A DNA stretch of 53,870 nt, from NCBI GenBank assembly GCA_023391275.1, contig JAEWBE010000016.1:1-53870 (forward strand). The letters are read 5' to 3'. The notes below the pieces were generated by a model, which saw only the letters and a list, made by a program, of their open reading frames with translations, did not search any database and was not told the origin of the DNA. The position numbers and the translations under genes are program-made. Origin of the DNA: Bacillota bacterium. Its GTDB lineage: Bacteria; Bacillota; Clostridia; Oscillospirales; Acutalibacteraceae. Within the stretch, counting starts at the first letter, position 1. Each line of letters opens with the position of its first letter. Below are positions 23,289-30,832 of this stretch, piece after piece.

Positions 23289-24620
23289 ATGATGCTATTG
23301 ATTGGAAACGGAAGAGTCATTACCAGGGACAGCGGTAAACCTTTTTTTGAAGATGGATGTGTTTGTGTGCAGGGTCGTCTGATTTCCGAGGTGGGGAGCA
23401 CGGCGGAACTGCGTGCGAAATACCCCGGGGCAGATTTCTTGGATGCCGGGGGCGGTGTGATTATGCCGGGAATGATCAATACCCATAATCATATTTACAG
23501 CGCATTTGCAAGGGGACTCTCCATCAAAGGCAATAACCCGAAAGATTTTATGGGTATTTTGGAAGGCACCTGGTGGCGCATCGACCGCGAACTGAATCTG
23601 GATGACGTAAAGTACAGTGCGATGGTTACTTACCTTGACTGCATCAAAAACGGAGTAACTACGGTATTTGACCATCACGCCAGTTATGGTGCAGTTGACG
23701 GCAGCCTTTTCGCGATTTCCGACGCCGCGCGTGAGCTGGGCGTGCGTACCTGCCTGTGCTATGAGGTATCCGACCGCGATGGCGAAGTCAAAATGAAGCA
23801 GGCTGTGCATGAGAACGCGGCGTTTATCAACGCGGCTCTGAAAGATAAATCCGACATGCAAAAAGGCATGATGGGTATGCACGCCTCTTTTACGCTGTCG
23901 GATAAAACTTTGGAGCTTTGCCGCGAAAATACGCCGGACGGGGTTGGCTGCCATATTCATGTTGCGGAAGGAATGGCCGACGTGTACGACAGCCTGCAAA
24001 AATACAATAAGCGCATTATTCACCGTCTGTTTGATATGGATCTGCTGGGGCCAAAAACCATCACCGGCCACTGCATTCATGTAAATCCTGCGGAAATGGA
24101 TATTTTGAAACATACCGATACCATGGTCGTACATAATCCGGAATCCAACATGGGCAATGCGGTGGGCTGCCCTGCCGTACTGCAAATGATGAAGAAAGAA
24201 ATCCTGCTCGGCCTTGGCACTGATGGTTACACCAACGATATGATCGAGTCCTACAAGGTCGCCAACATTCTTCATAAGCATAACGCATGTGACCCCAGTG
24301 TCGCGTGGGGGGAAATCCCATCCATGCTGTTTGAAAACAATGCAAAAATTGCCGGCCGCTATTTTGAAACTCCTGTCGGCATACTGAAAGCCGGAGCCGC
24401 CGCCGATGTGATCGTATTGGACTATGATCCCTTTACGCCGATGGATGAAACGAACTGCAACTCGCACATCTTATTTGGCATGAACGGCAGAAGCGTCACC
24501 GGAACAGTTATAAACGGAAAAGTACTGATGAAAAACAGGGAGCTTGTCGCTGACGAAGCGGAAATCACGGCGAAAGCGAAGGAGCAGGCTGTGTCCCTTT
24601 GGCACCGCCTGAACGGTTGA
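23289..24620 (+). CDS. ssnA: SsnA, aminohydrolase of the purine/selenium cluster
   Basis: A 443-residue amidohydrolase-superfamily protein of the SsnA branch. It has PGMINTHNHIYSAFARG (metal HxH) near residues 59-75, ADVY-preceding CHIHVAEG, TGHCIHV, and GLGTDGYTND near the end. SsnA is part of the conserved E. coli ygeWXY-ygfK-ssnA-xdh gene set linked to anaerobic urate breakdown and is thought to open or deaminate a reduced purine intermediate; the exact reaction is not established by sequence. GAGGAG precedes tandem ATGs at 23289 and 23292. It heads an operon with ygfK and the hydantoinase. Confidence 0.92.
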   Translation: MMLLIGNGRVITRDSGKPFFEDGCVCVQGRLISEVGSTAELRAKYPGADFLDAGGGVIMPGMINTHNHIYSAFARGLSIKGNNPKDFMGILEGTWWRIDRELNLDDVKYSAMVTYLDCIKNGVTTVFDHHASYGAVDGSLFAISDAARELGVRTCLCYEVSDRDGEVKMKQAVHENAAFINAALKDKSDMQKGMMGMHASFTLSDKTLELCRENTPDGVGCHIHVAEGMADVYDSLQKYNKRIIHRLFDMDLLGPKTITGHCIHVNPAEMDILKHTDTMVVHNPESNMGNAVGCPAVLQMMKKEILLGLGTDGYTNDMIESYKVANILHKHNACDPSVAWGEIPSMLFENNAKIAGRYFETPVGILKAGAAADVIVLDYDPFTPMDETNCNSHILFGMNGRSVTGTVINGKVLMKNRELVADEAEITAKAKEQAVSLWHRLNG

Positions 24621-24675
24621 TTCCTCTTTATATAAGAGCATCATTACACAAATAATTTAAGACAGGAGAAATACC

Positions 24676-27600
24676 ATGAGTGACAGAATGCGCCCTATTT
24701 CTTTTGATAAATTGATAAACTGGGTCTTGACCGAAGCCAAAGAGCAGTCCTGTGTATTTGGTGTGCGGGGAGCGTTTCATAAAACGGATGATAAGAAGCT
24801 GAGCCTTTTTACAGAAAAGCTGGAAACTCCGTTCGGCCCTGCGGCCGGCCCTCACACTCAGCTGGCCCAGAACATCATCGCGTCTTATATGGCCGGGAGC
24901 CGGTTCTTTGAACTGAAAACCGTACAGACGCTGGACGGCGAGGATCTGCCGGTTGCAAAGCCCTGTATCAACGCCAGCGATGAAGGCTACAATGTGGAAT
25001 GGTCCACCGAACTGACTGTTCCCGGGGCTTTTGACGAGTATGTAAAGGCGTGGTTCGTGTTAAAACTGATCTCCCACGAATGGAAACTCGGCAGTGATGA
25101 CGGTTTCATATTCAATATGAGTGTTGGCTACGATTTAAAAGGCATTCAGTCCGAGAAGATTGACACATTCATCGAGGGGCTCAAAAATGCGGAAAATACT
25201 GCAGTCTGGGAGGAATGCCGAGGGTATGCCCTTTCCCATTTATCGCTTTTTCAGCGTATTGACGCCGAGTATATTCAGCGGATTTCCCCGAAAATCTGCA
25301 CCTCTATTACGCTTTCCACACTGCACGGCTGCCCGCCACAGGAAATTGAACGCATTGCGTCCTACCTGATTGCAAAGAAAAAATTGAACACGTTTATCAA
25401 GTGCAATCCGACTCTGCTTGGCTACGATTTTGCCCGCCGGACTATGGATGCGCTCGGCTATGATTATCTGATTTTCGACGACCATCATTTCAGGGATGAC
25501 CTGCACTTTGAAGATGCGGTGCCTATGATTCAGCGCCTGCTGAAGCTTGCGCAGGAAAATGGACTTGTGTTCGGCGTTAAGCTTACCAACACCTTCCCGG
25601 TAGAAATCGGTCAGAATGAACTTCCGGGTGACGAAATGTATATGTCCGGCCGTGCGCTTTTTCCGCTGACTATTTCGCTTGCGGATAAGCTTTCCAATGC
25701 TTTTCAGGGAAAGCTGAGAATTTCATTCTCCGGCGGAGCGGATGTTTTCAATATTGCAAAGCTGTTTTCCATGGGGATATGGCCGATTACCTTGGCCACA
25801 ACGGTGCTCAAGCCGGGCGGATATCGGCGTATGCTGCAAATTGCGCAAGTGCTGAACGCTTGTGACTACAAGCCGTTCAGCGGTGTGGATTTGGGCGCTC
25901 TGCATGCGTTTGCGGCGGATGCGCTGAAAGACGCGCATTACCGCAAGCAGGGGAAACCGCTTCCGTCCCGCAAACTGCGCCGGGAAGTTCCGCTCATCGA
26001 TTGCTTTACCGCGCCCTGCCGCGGCGGCTGCCCGATTGAACAGGATATTCCTGCCTACCTCCGTCTGGTTGAAAAAGGCGAATATGTGGAAGCGTTTCGT
26101 GTGATAACCGAACGGAATCCGCTGCCGTTTATCACCGGTACAATTTGCAGTCATAAATGTATGGAGAAATGCACGCGTAATTACTACGAAACACCGGTGA
26201 ATATTCGCGCCGTAAAGCTGGAAGCTGCCCAGAATGCTTATGAGCAGTTCTTGTTTGAATTTCACAGGCCTGAAATAACCGCTGCGGCAAAAATCGCCGT
26301 AATCGGCGGCGGAGCGGCCGGACTTTCTGCCGCGTATTTCCTCGCGTGCGCCGGCTGGAGGGTAACCGTATTTGAAAAGTCGGAACAGCCGGGAGGTGTT
26401 GTGCGCAATGTGATTCCGGAATTCCGAATTTCCACGTCGGCAATTGACAATGATATTGCGCTGGTTCGCCTGATGGGCGTGGAATTGATAACCGGCTGCG
26501 AAAAGACTTCCGTGGAGGAACTACGTGAACAGGGCTATGAGTATGTTGTGCTTGCCATCGGCGCATGGAAGCCCGGCGTCCTTCCCATGGAATACGGCAA
26601 TGCTGTGAATGCGCTCGAGTTTTTAGAGCAGTTCAGGTGCGCGCCGCAAAGTGTGGAATTGGGAAAAAATGTGGTGGTTGTCGGCGGCGGGAACACTGCA
26701 ATGGATGCGGCAAGAGCCGCGAAACGGGTTCCGGGGGTGGAGAAAGTTTCCCTTGTGTATCGCCGCACGAAGCGGTATATGCCCGCGGACGAGGAGGAGC
26801 TTGAGCTTGCCGTGGAGGACGGCGTTGAGTTTTGCGAGCTGCTTTCGCCAATCGGCGTAGAAAACGGAGTTTTGAAATGCTATAAAATGATTTTAGGCGG
26901 GCGTGACGCTTCCGGAAGGCGCAGCCCTGTGCAGACAGACGAAATTGTCGCAATACCGGCGGACACCGTCATTGCTGCAGTCGGCGAAAAAGTGGATACG
27001 GAATTCTATTTGAAAAACGGAATTGCAGTGGATGAGCATGGCCGCGTGAAGGTGAATCCGGCTACACTGGAAACCAATTTGAAGAATGTGTTTGCGGCGG
27101 GCGACGGCCTGCGCGGCCCCGCAACTGTTGTGGAAGCAATTGCCGACGCGACAAAATGTGCCGGTGCGATTACGGAATTGTGGAATCGCCGTTATGAAGC
27201 GCTGAATGTCAGCGAGGCTCCTTCCGAAGTTACAATGAAAAAAGGTGTTCTTACCACCGGATGCGACTCGTGCAGGGAAAGTGAACGCTGCCTTGAGTGC
27301 GCCACCGTTTGCGAAAGCTGTGTGGAGGTCTGCCCGAACCGCGCCAATATTGCCGTTCGGGTGCCGGGCAATCCTATGCCCCAGATTATCCATATGGACG
27401 GTATGTGCAATGAGTGCGGCAACTGTGCCACCTTCTGCCCGTACGACAGCGCGCCTTACCGCGACAAGTTTACCTTGTTCGGCAATGAAGCTGATTTTGA
27501 GGACAGCACAAATCAGGGCTTCCTCTGCCTTGACAGCGCAAAGGGCTTGTTCCGCGTGCGTTTATGCGGCTCTGTGACGGATGTTTCACTGAATGAGGAA

Positions 27601-27684
27601 ACCGGGCTTCCGGCGGATATCCGCGCATTGATTATGGCTGTGTTTAAAAACTACACTTATCTTTTTTATCAGAATGAAATATAA
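24676..27684 (+). CDS. ygfK: YgfK, multidomain flavin/Fe-S oxidoreductase (putative selenate or urate reductase subunit)
   Basis: A 1002-residue protein. The first ~430 residues are a dihydroorotate dehydrogenase-like TIM barrel (FIKCNPTLLGYDFARR). Then comes a Cys-rich link (FTAPCRGGCPIEQDIPAY, CSHKCMEKCTRNYYETP) and a GltD-like FAD/NAD module with IAVIGGGAAGLSAAYFLA and NVVVVGGGNTAMDAARAAKR. The C-terminus has ferredoxin clusters (CATVCESCVEVCPN and CNECGNCATFCPYD). The architecture resembles dihydropyrimidine dehydrogenase, so NADH- or ferredoxin-driven reduction of a purine such as urate is plausible; 'selenate reductase' is the historical name only. Confidence 0.92.
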   Translation: MSDRMRPISFDKLINWVLTEAKEQSCVFGVRGAFHKTDDKKLSLFTEKLETPFGPAAGPHTQLAQNIIASYMAGSRFFELKTVQTLDGEDLPVAKPCINASDEGYNVEWSTELTVPGAFDEYVKAWFVLKLISHEWKLGSDDGFIFNMSVGYDLKGIQSEKIDTFIEGLKNAENTAVWEECRGYALSHLSLFQRIDAEYIQRISPKICTSITLSTLHGCPPQEIERIASYLIAKKKLNTFIKCNPTLLGYDFARRTMDALGYDYLIFDDHHFRDDLHFEDAVPMIQRLLKLAQENGLVFGVKLTNTFPVEIGQNELPGDEMYMSGRALFPLTISLADKLSNAFQGKLRISFSGGADVFNIAKLFSMGIWPITLATTVLKPGGYRRMLQIAQVLNACDYKPFSGVDLGALHAFAADALKDAHYRKQGKPLPSRKLRREVPLIDCFTAPCRGGCPIEQDIPAYLRLVEKGEYVEAFRVITERNPLPFITGTICSHKCMEKCTRNYYETPVNIRAVKLEAAQNAYEQFLFEFHRPEITAAAKIAVIGGGAAGLSAAYFLACAGWRVTVFEKSEQPGGVVRNVIPEFRISTSAIDNDIALVRLMGVELITGCEKTSVEELREQGYEYVVLAIGAWKPGVLPMEYGNAVNALEFLEQFRCAPQSVELGKNVVVVGGGNTAMDAARAAKRVPGVEKVSLVYRRTKRYMPADEEELELAVEDGVEFCELLSPIGVENGVLKCYKMILGGRDASGRRSPVQTDEIVAIPADTVIAAVGEKVDTEFYLKNGIAVDEHGRVKVNPATLETNLKNVFAAGDGLRGPATVVEAIADATKCAGAITELWNRRYEALNVSEAPSEVTMKKGVLTTGCDSCRESERCLECATVCESCVEVCPNRANIAVRVPGNPMPQIIHMDGMCNECGNCATFCPYDSAPYRDKFTLFGNEADFEDSTNQGFLCLDSAKGLFRVRLCGSVTDVSLNEETGLPADIRALIMAVFKNYTYLFYQNEI

Positions 27685-27734
27685 TTAGAATACGGCAAAC
27701 CGCAGAATTGCGGCGCAGAATGAGAGGGTCACTT

Positions 27735-29123
27735 ATGTCTGTATTAATTAAAGGCGGAACGGTCGTTTCGCCTAAGGGAAGCTTCCTTTCAGATATTCGG
27801 GTGGAGAACGGCATCATCAGCGAACTTGGCACAGATTTGCCCTTAAACGGCTCCGAGCTTGCGGATGCCGCCGGCTGTCTGCTTTTTCCGGGATTCATCG
27901 ATGCACACACGCATCTTGACGCGGCGATCGGCTCGACGGTAACGGCCGATGATTTTCGCACCGGAACACGCGCGGCGATTGCCGGCGGCACCACAACGCT
28001 TGTCGATTTTGCCACGCAGGAAAAAGGGGAGACCCTTTCGCAGGCGCTGCAAAACTGGCATCAAAAAGCCGATGGGGTTTCTTTCTGCGACTATGCTTTC
28101 CATATGGCGATAACCGACTGGAATCCATCCGTTTCAAGGGAGATTCAAACCATGGCCGATGCGGGGGTTACTTCTTTCAAATTATATCTGGCGTATGACG
28201 CGCTGCGTGTAAACGACAAGGAATTATATCAGATTCTGAAAAGAGTGAAGCAGATACACGGCATTGTGGGCGTACACTGCGAAAATGGAGATTTGGTTGA
28301 TGAACTGGTTCGGGAATGCCGTGAAGCCGGTGAGCTCGGCCCGGCGGCACACCCGAAATCAAGGCCGGACAGTGTTGAGGCGGAAGCGGTTTCCCGCTAC
28401 CTTTACGTTGCTTCCATAGCTGATACTCCTGTGAATATTGTTCATCTGAGCACCAAAAAAGGGTTGGAGGAAGTTGAAAAAGCGAGAGGCCGCGGCCAGA
28501 GGGTCTATGTGGAAACCTGCCCGCAATATCTGATGATGGATGAAAGCCGCTACACGCTGCCCGGATTCGAGGGTGCAAAATACGTAATTTCCCCGCCGCT
28601 GCGCAAACCGGAGGATCAAAACAGCCTTTGGAACGCGTTGAAGGAAGGGGAGATTGATACCGTTTCAACCGACCACTGCAGCTTTAATTTTGCGGGGCAA
28701 AAGGAACTCGGCAGGGATGACTTCAGCAAAATCCCCAACGGGATGCCCGGCATTGAAAATCGCCCCGCAATTATGTACACCTACGGCGTATGCGGCAAAC
28801 GCATTACAAAGGAGCAGATGGCGGCCATGCTTTCCGAAAATACGGCGCGGCTGTTCGGCATGTTCCCGCAGAAGGGAGTCCTGCAGGTAGGCAGCGACGC
28901 GGATATTGTACTGTGGGACCCGAATTATCAGGGCAAAATCACCGCTGCGGAACAGCTTCAGAATGTGGACTATACCCCCTATGAGGGTGTTTCCGTAACG
29001 GGCAGGGCCAGGATGGTGTTGCTGCACGGCAAACAGGTGGTTGCCGATGGCCGGGTTATTGCCGAAGAATGCGGAAACTATGTACACCGCGGCCCAAGCG
29101 AATATTTTAATAATCACAAATAA
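27735..29123 (+). CDS. hyuA: Dihydropyrimidinase/hydantoinase family cyclic amidohydrolase
   Basis: A 462-residue D-hydantoinase/dihydropyrimidinase relative that opens cyclic ureides. Metal ligands are seen in FIDAHTHLDAAIG, the carboxylated lysine in TSFKLYLAYDA, a His in GVHCENGD and NIVHLST, and the Asp in VSTDHCSFNF. The ATG at 27735 is chosen over an in-frame codon at 27708 because GAGAGGG precedes it and the family N-terminus begins there. As the third gene after ssnA and ygfK it probably hydrolyses a ring intermediate from reduced urate. Exact substrate unknown. Confidence 0.93.
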   Translation: MSVLIKGGTVVSPKGSFLSDIRVENGIISELGTDLPLNGSELADAAGCLLFPGFIDAHTHLDAAIGSTVTADDFRTGTRAAIAGGTTTLVDFATQEKGETLSQALQNWHQKADGVSFCDYAFHMAITDWNPSVSREIQTMADAGVTSFKLYLAYDALRVNDKELYQILKRVKQIHGIVGVHCENGDLVDELVRECREAGELGPAAHPKSRPDSVEAEAVSRYLYVASIADTPVNIVHLSTKKGLEEVEKARGRGQRVYVETCPQYLMMDESRYTLPGFEGAKYVISPPLRKPEDQNSLWNALKEGEIDTVSTDHCSFNFAGQKELGRDDFSKIPNGMPGIENRPAIMYTYGVCGKRITKEQMAAMLSENTARLFGMFPQKGVLQVGSDADIVLWDPNYQGKITAAEQLQNVDYTPYEGVSVTGRARMVLLHGKQVVADGRVIAEECGNYVHRGPSEYFNNHK

Positions 29124-29227
29124 CGCAGACCGGCGTATTCTACGTTGCGTCTCAAGTCCCGGCTTGGGTTTCCGCCGCGCTGCACAATGGCCTCATCGTG
29201 AATGGAACGAATAAAATATTATATACT

Positions 29228-29250
29228 TCATTATAAAAATAGGAGTATAA
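29228..29250 (+). promoter_or_regulatory. Weak promoter candidate for yedF
   Basis: A good -10 (TATAAT at about 29245) lies 34 nt before the yedF start, but the -35 region (about ATACTT) is poor. It suggests separate transcription of yedF with moderate support only. Confidence 0.35.
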
Positions 29251-29283
29251 TGGAAAAAACTTAAGAATATGGAGGAGATTGCA

Positions 29284-29880
29284 ATGGGAAAACTGGTGGA
29301 TGCGAAGGGGCAGAACTGCCCGATTCCGGTTATAATGGCAAAAAAGGAAATTGATGTCGGAAACAGGGATTTTATTGTGGAGGTTGATGAAACCATTGCC
29401 GTTGAGAATTTGAAAAAACTCGCGGAGAATCAGGGCTATTCTTCATCTGCAAAGGAGGAAGGCGGCATTTATCAAGTGACCTTTTCTAAAACCGGAGATG
29501 CCCCCACGGAAGGTCAAAAACAGCCTGAACCGCATGAAAAAACCGGAAATTGGGCCCTGTTCATCAGCAAAAATAGAATTGGGGAAGGCAGCGAAGAACT
29601 CGGTGCTTCTTTAATTAAAATGTTCTTTTACACTCTTTCCCAGTCGGAAGATATTCCTAAATACATTCTTTTCATGAACTCCGGTGTGAAGCTTCCCACG
29701 CAGGATGAGCAGGTGGTCGAGCACTTGAAGGCACTGCAGCAGAAGGGCAGCGAGATTTTGGTTTGCGGTACCTGCCTCAACTATTTCGAGCTTACCCCCC
29801 AGCTTAAAGTCGGCACAGTAAGCAACATGTACGATATCACGCAAAGAATGCAGATGGCCGACAAGGTTATCACGGTGTAA
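29284..29880 (+). CDS. yedF: Selenium metabolism protein YedF (TusA-like plus DsrE-like domains)
   Basis: A 198-residue fusion. The N-terminal ~75 residues are a SirA/TusA-type domain with the sulfur/selenium-carrying Cys in AKGQNCPIPVIMAKKEI. The C-terminal part (from about residue 95) is DsrE-like, starting WALFISKNRIGEGSEELG, with a second Cys pair in LVCGTCLNYF. This form is found mostly in selenium-using genomes and is presumed to handle reduced selenium for the molybdenum hydroxylases. ATG 29284 has GGAGGAG upstream. Confidence 0.93.
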   Translation: MGKLVDAKGQNCPIPVIMAKKEIDVGNRDFIVEVDETIAVENLKKLAENQGYSSSAKEEGGIYQVTFSKTGDAPTEGQKQPEPHEKTGNWALFISKNRIGEGSEELGASLIKMFFYTLSQSEDIPKYILFMNSGVKLPTQDEQVVEHLKALQQKGSEILVCGTCLNYFELTPQLKVGTVSNMYDITQRMQMADKVITV

Positions 29881-29889
29881 AAAGGGGAA

Positions 29890-30153
29890 ATGAACTTGGA
29901 TTACTGTGTTATTTCCTTTACCTCCACACACGCCGCCATCAGCGTACACAAGCATCTTGCCGAGCGTTTCGCGGTTGAGCTGATGCCCACTCTGCGGGAA
30001 ATTTCCATGGGCTGCGGCATTTCCGTTCGATTTGCACCGGAGCTTTTAAGCGCTGTCAGAGCGGAAATAGAGGTTTTTGGCCCGGAGAAAGATGCATACG
30101 CCATCTACGGCATCACGATGGATGGCGGTCAGTGCTGCGCGCAGCCGCTTTAG
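29890..30153 (+). CDS. DUF3343 small protein, putative Se/S carrier
   Basis: An 87-residue protein of the DUF3343 group, often next to yedF and annotated as a putative selenium/sulfur carrier. The ferredoxin-like pattern is CVISFTSTHAAISVHKHL, then RFAVELMPTLREISMGCGISVRF, where the MGCG Cys is the conserved residue. A tandem Cys pair also occurs near the C-terminus (GGQCCAQPL). It lies 9 nt after yedF with AAAGGGG upstream, so co-translated. Function beyond the guilt-by-association is unknown. Confidence 0.85.
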   Translation: MNLDYCVISFTSTHAAISVHKHLAERFAVELMPTLREISMGCGISVRFAPELLSAVRAEIEVFGPEKDAYAIYGITMDGGQCCAQPL

Positions 30154-30173
30154 CGGGCGTGGCATGCGCACAG

Positions 30174-30216
30174 AAAAAAGGCGGTTCGCTTCCGTGGAAG
30201 CGAACCGCCTTTTAGT
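30174..30216. terminator. Bidirectional terminator between yedF-DUF3343 and mocA
   Basis: AAGGCGGTTCGCTTCC pairs with GGAAGCGAACCGCCTT around a GT centre. T-rich sequence follows on the plus strand, and an A-run precedes it that reads as Ts on the minus strand. It serves the two convergent operons. Confidence 0.93.
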
Positions 30217-30227
30217 TTTCCCCGTAT

Positions 30228-30818
30228 CTATTTGTGCAGCGCCTTTTCGGCCAGATCGGCGTAATCCTCCGCGCTGTCAATATCCATCATTTCCAGCTCG
30301 TTTTGTGCGGGAACAAGCGTAAGAAGCTCCGGATTTTCCCGAATGACTGTATTACCGGACTGATCCCTTTGCAGTGCCAGAAGCTGCGGAAACAGACTTC
30401 TGGGAAAAATTACAGGATTACCGCGCCGGCCGGCGTAACTCAGCGCGACAATCTTTTCAGGATTCCCGCAAAATTCATCCGCAAGGTTGCGAATGCTTTC
30501 TGTCAGCAGAAGGGGCTGATCACAAACCGAAAACATACAGCCCTGTGCGTCTTCGGGTACGCTGGCCATACCCAGCGCAATCGTCCGGCTGATATCGTCG
30601 GTCGTATCTTCATTTTTCACCCCCAGGAATCCACAATCTCGAGCCAGCTGCAGTATTTCACCGGAACGTGAAACCACAATCACCGTGTCAAAAGACTCCC
30701 GGGGGAGCTTTTCAAAGACGGAAGCAACGAGCGACTTGCCATTAAACTCGGTTAGCAATTTGTCTTTGTGAAAACGCTTTGAATGCCCGGAGGCAAGAAA
30801 AATGCAGGCCAGCTTCAT
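30228..30818 (-). CDS. mocA: Molybdenum cofactor cytidylyltransferase-like (MocA family)
   Basis: A 196-residue nucleotidyltransferase of the MobA/MocA family. The N-terminal signature ACIFLASGHSKRFHKDKLL (the family's LAxGxSxRxGxxK form) and MFSVCDQPLL (nucleotide/metal loop) are present, as is the GRRGNPVIFP block. MocA attaches CMP to molybdopterin to give the MCD cofactor used by xanthine dehydrogenase family enzymes. It lies 14 nt downstream of the fused xanthine dehydrogenase gene on the same strand, so it likely matures that enzyme's cofactor. Confidence 0.88.
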   Translation of the reverse strand: MKLACIFLASGHSKRFHKDKLLTEFNGKSLVASVFEKLPRESFDTVIVVSRSGEILQLARDCGFLGVKNEDTTDDISRTIALGMASVPEDAQGCMFSVCDQPLLLTESIRNLADEFCGNPEKIVALSYAGRRGNPVIFPRSLFPQLLALQRDQSGNTVIRENPELLTLVPAQNELEMMDIDSAEDYADLAEKALHK

Positions 30819-30832
30819 TTTATCATTATCCT

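Noticed and set aside
23295..24467. Minus-strand open frame of 390 residues opposite ssnA
   Set aside because: The plus-strand gene has the full amidohydrolase motifs and the right ribosome site. The antisense frame has a composition rich in His/Arg/Phe without domain signals.
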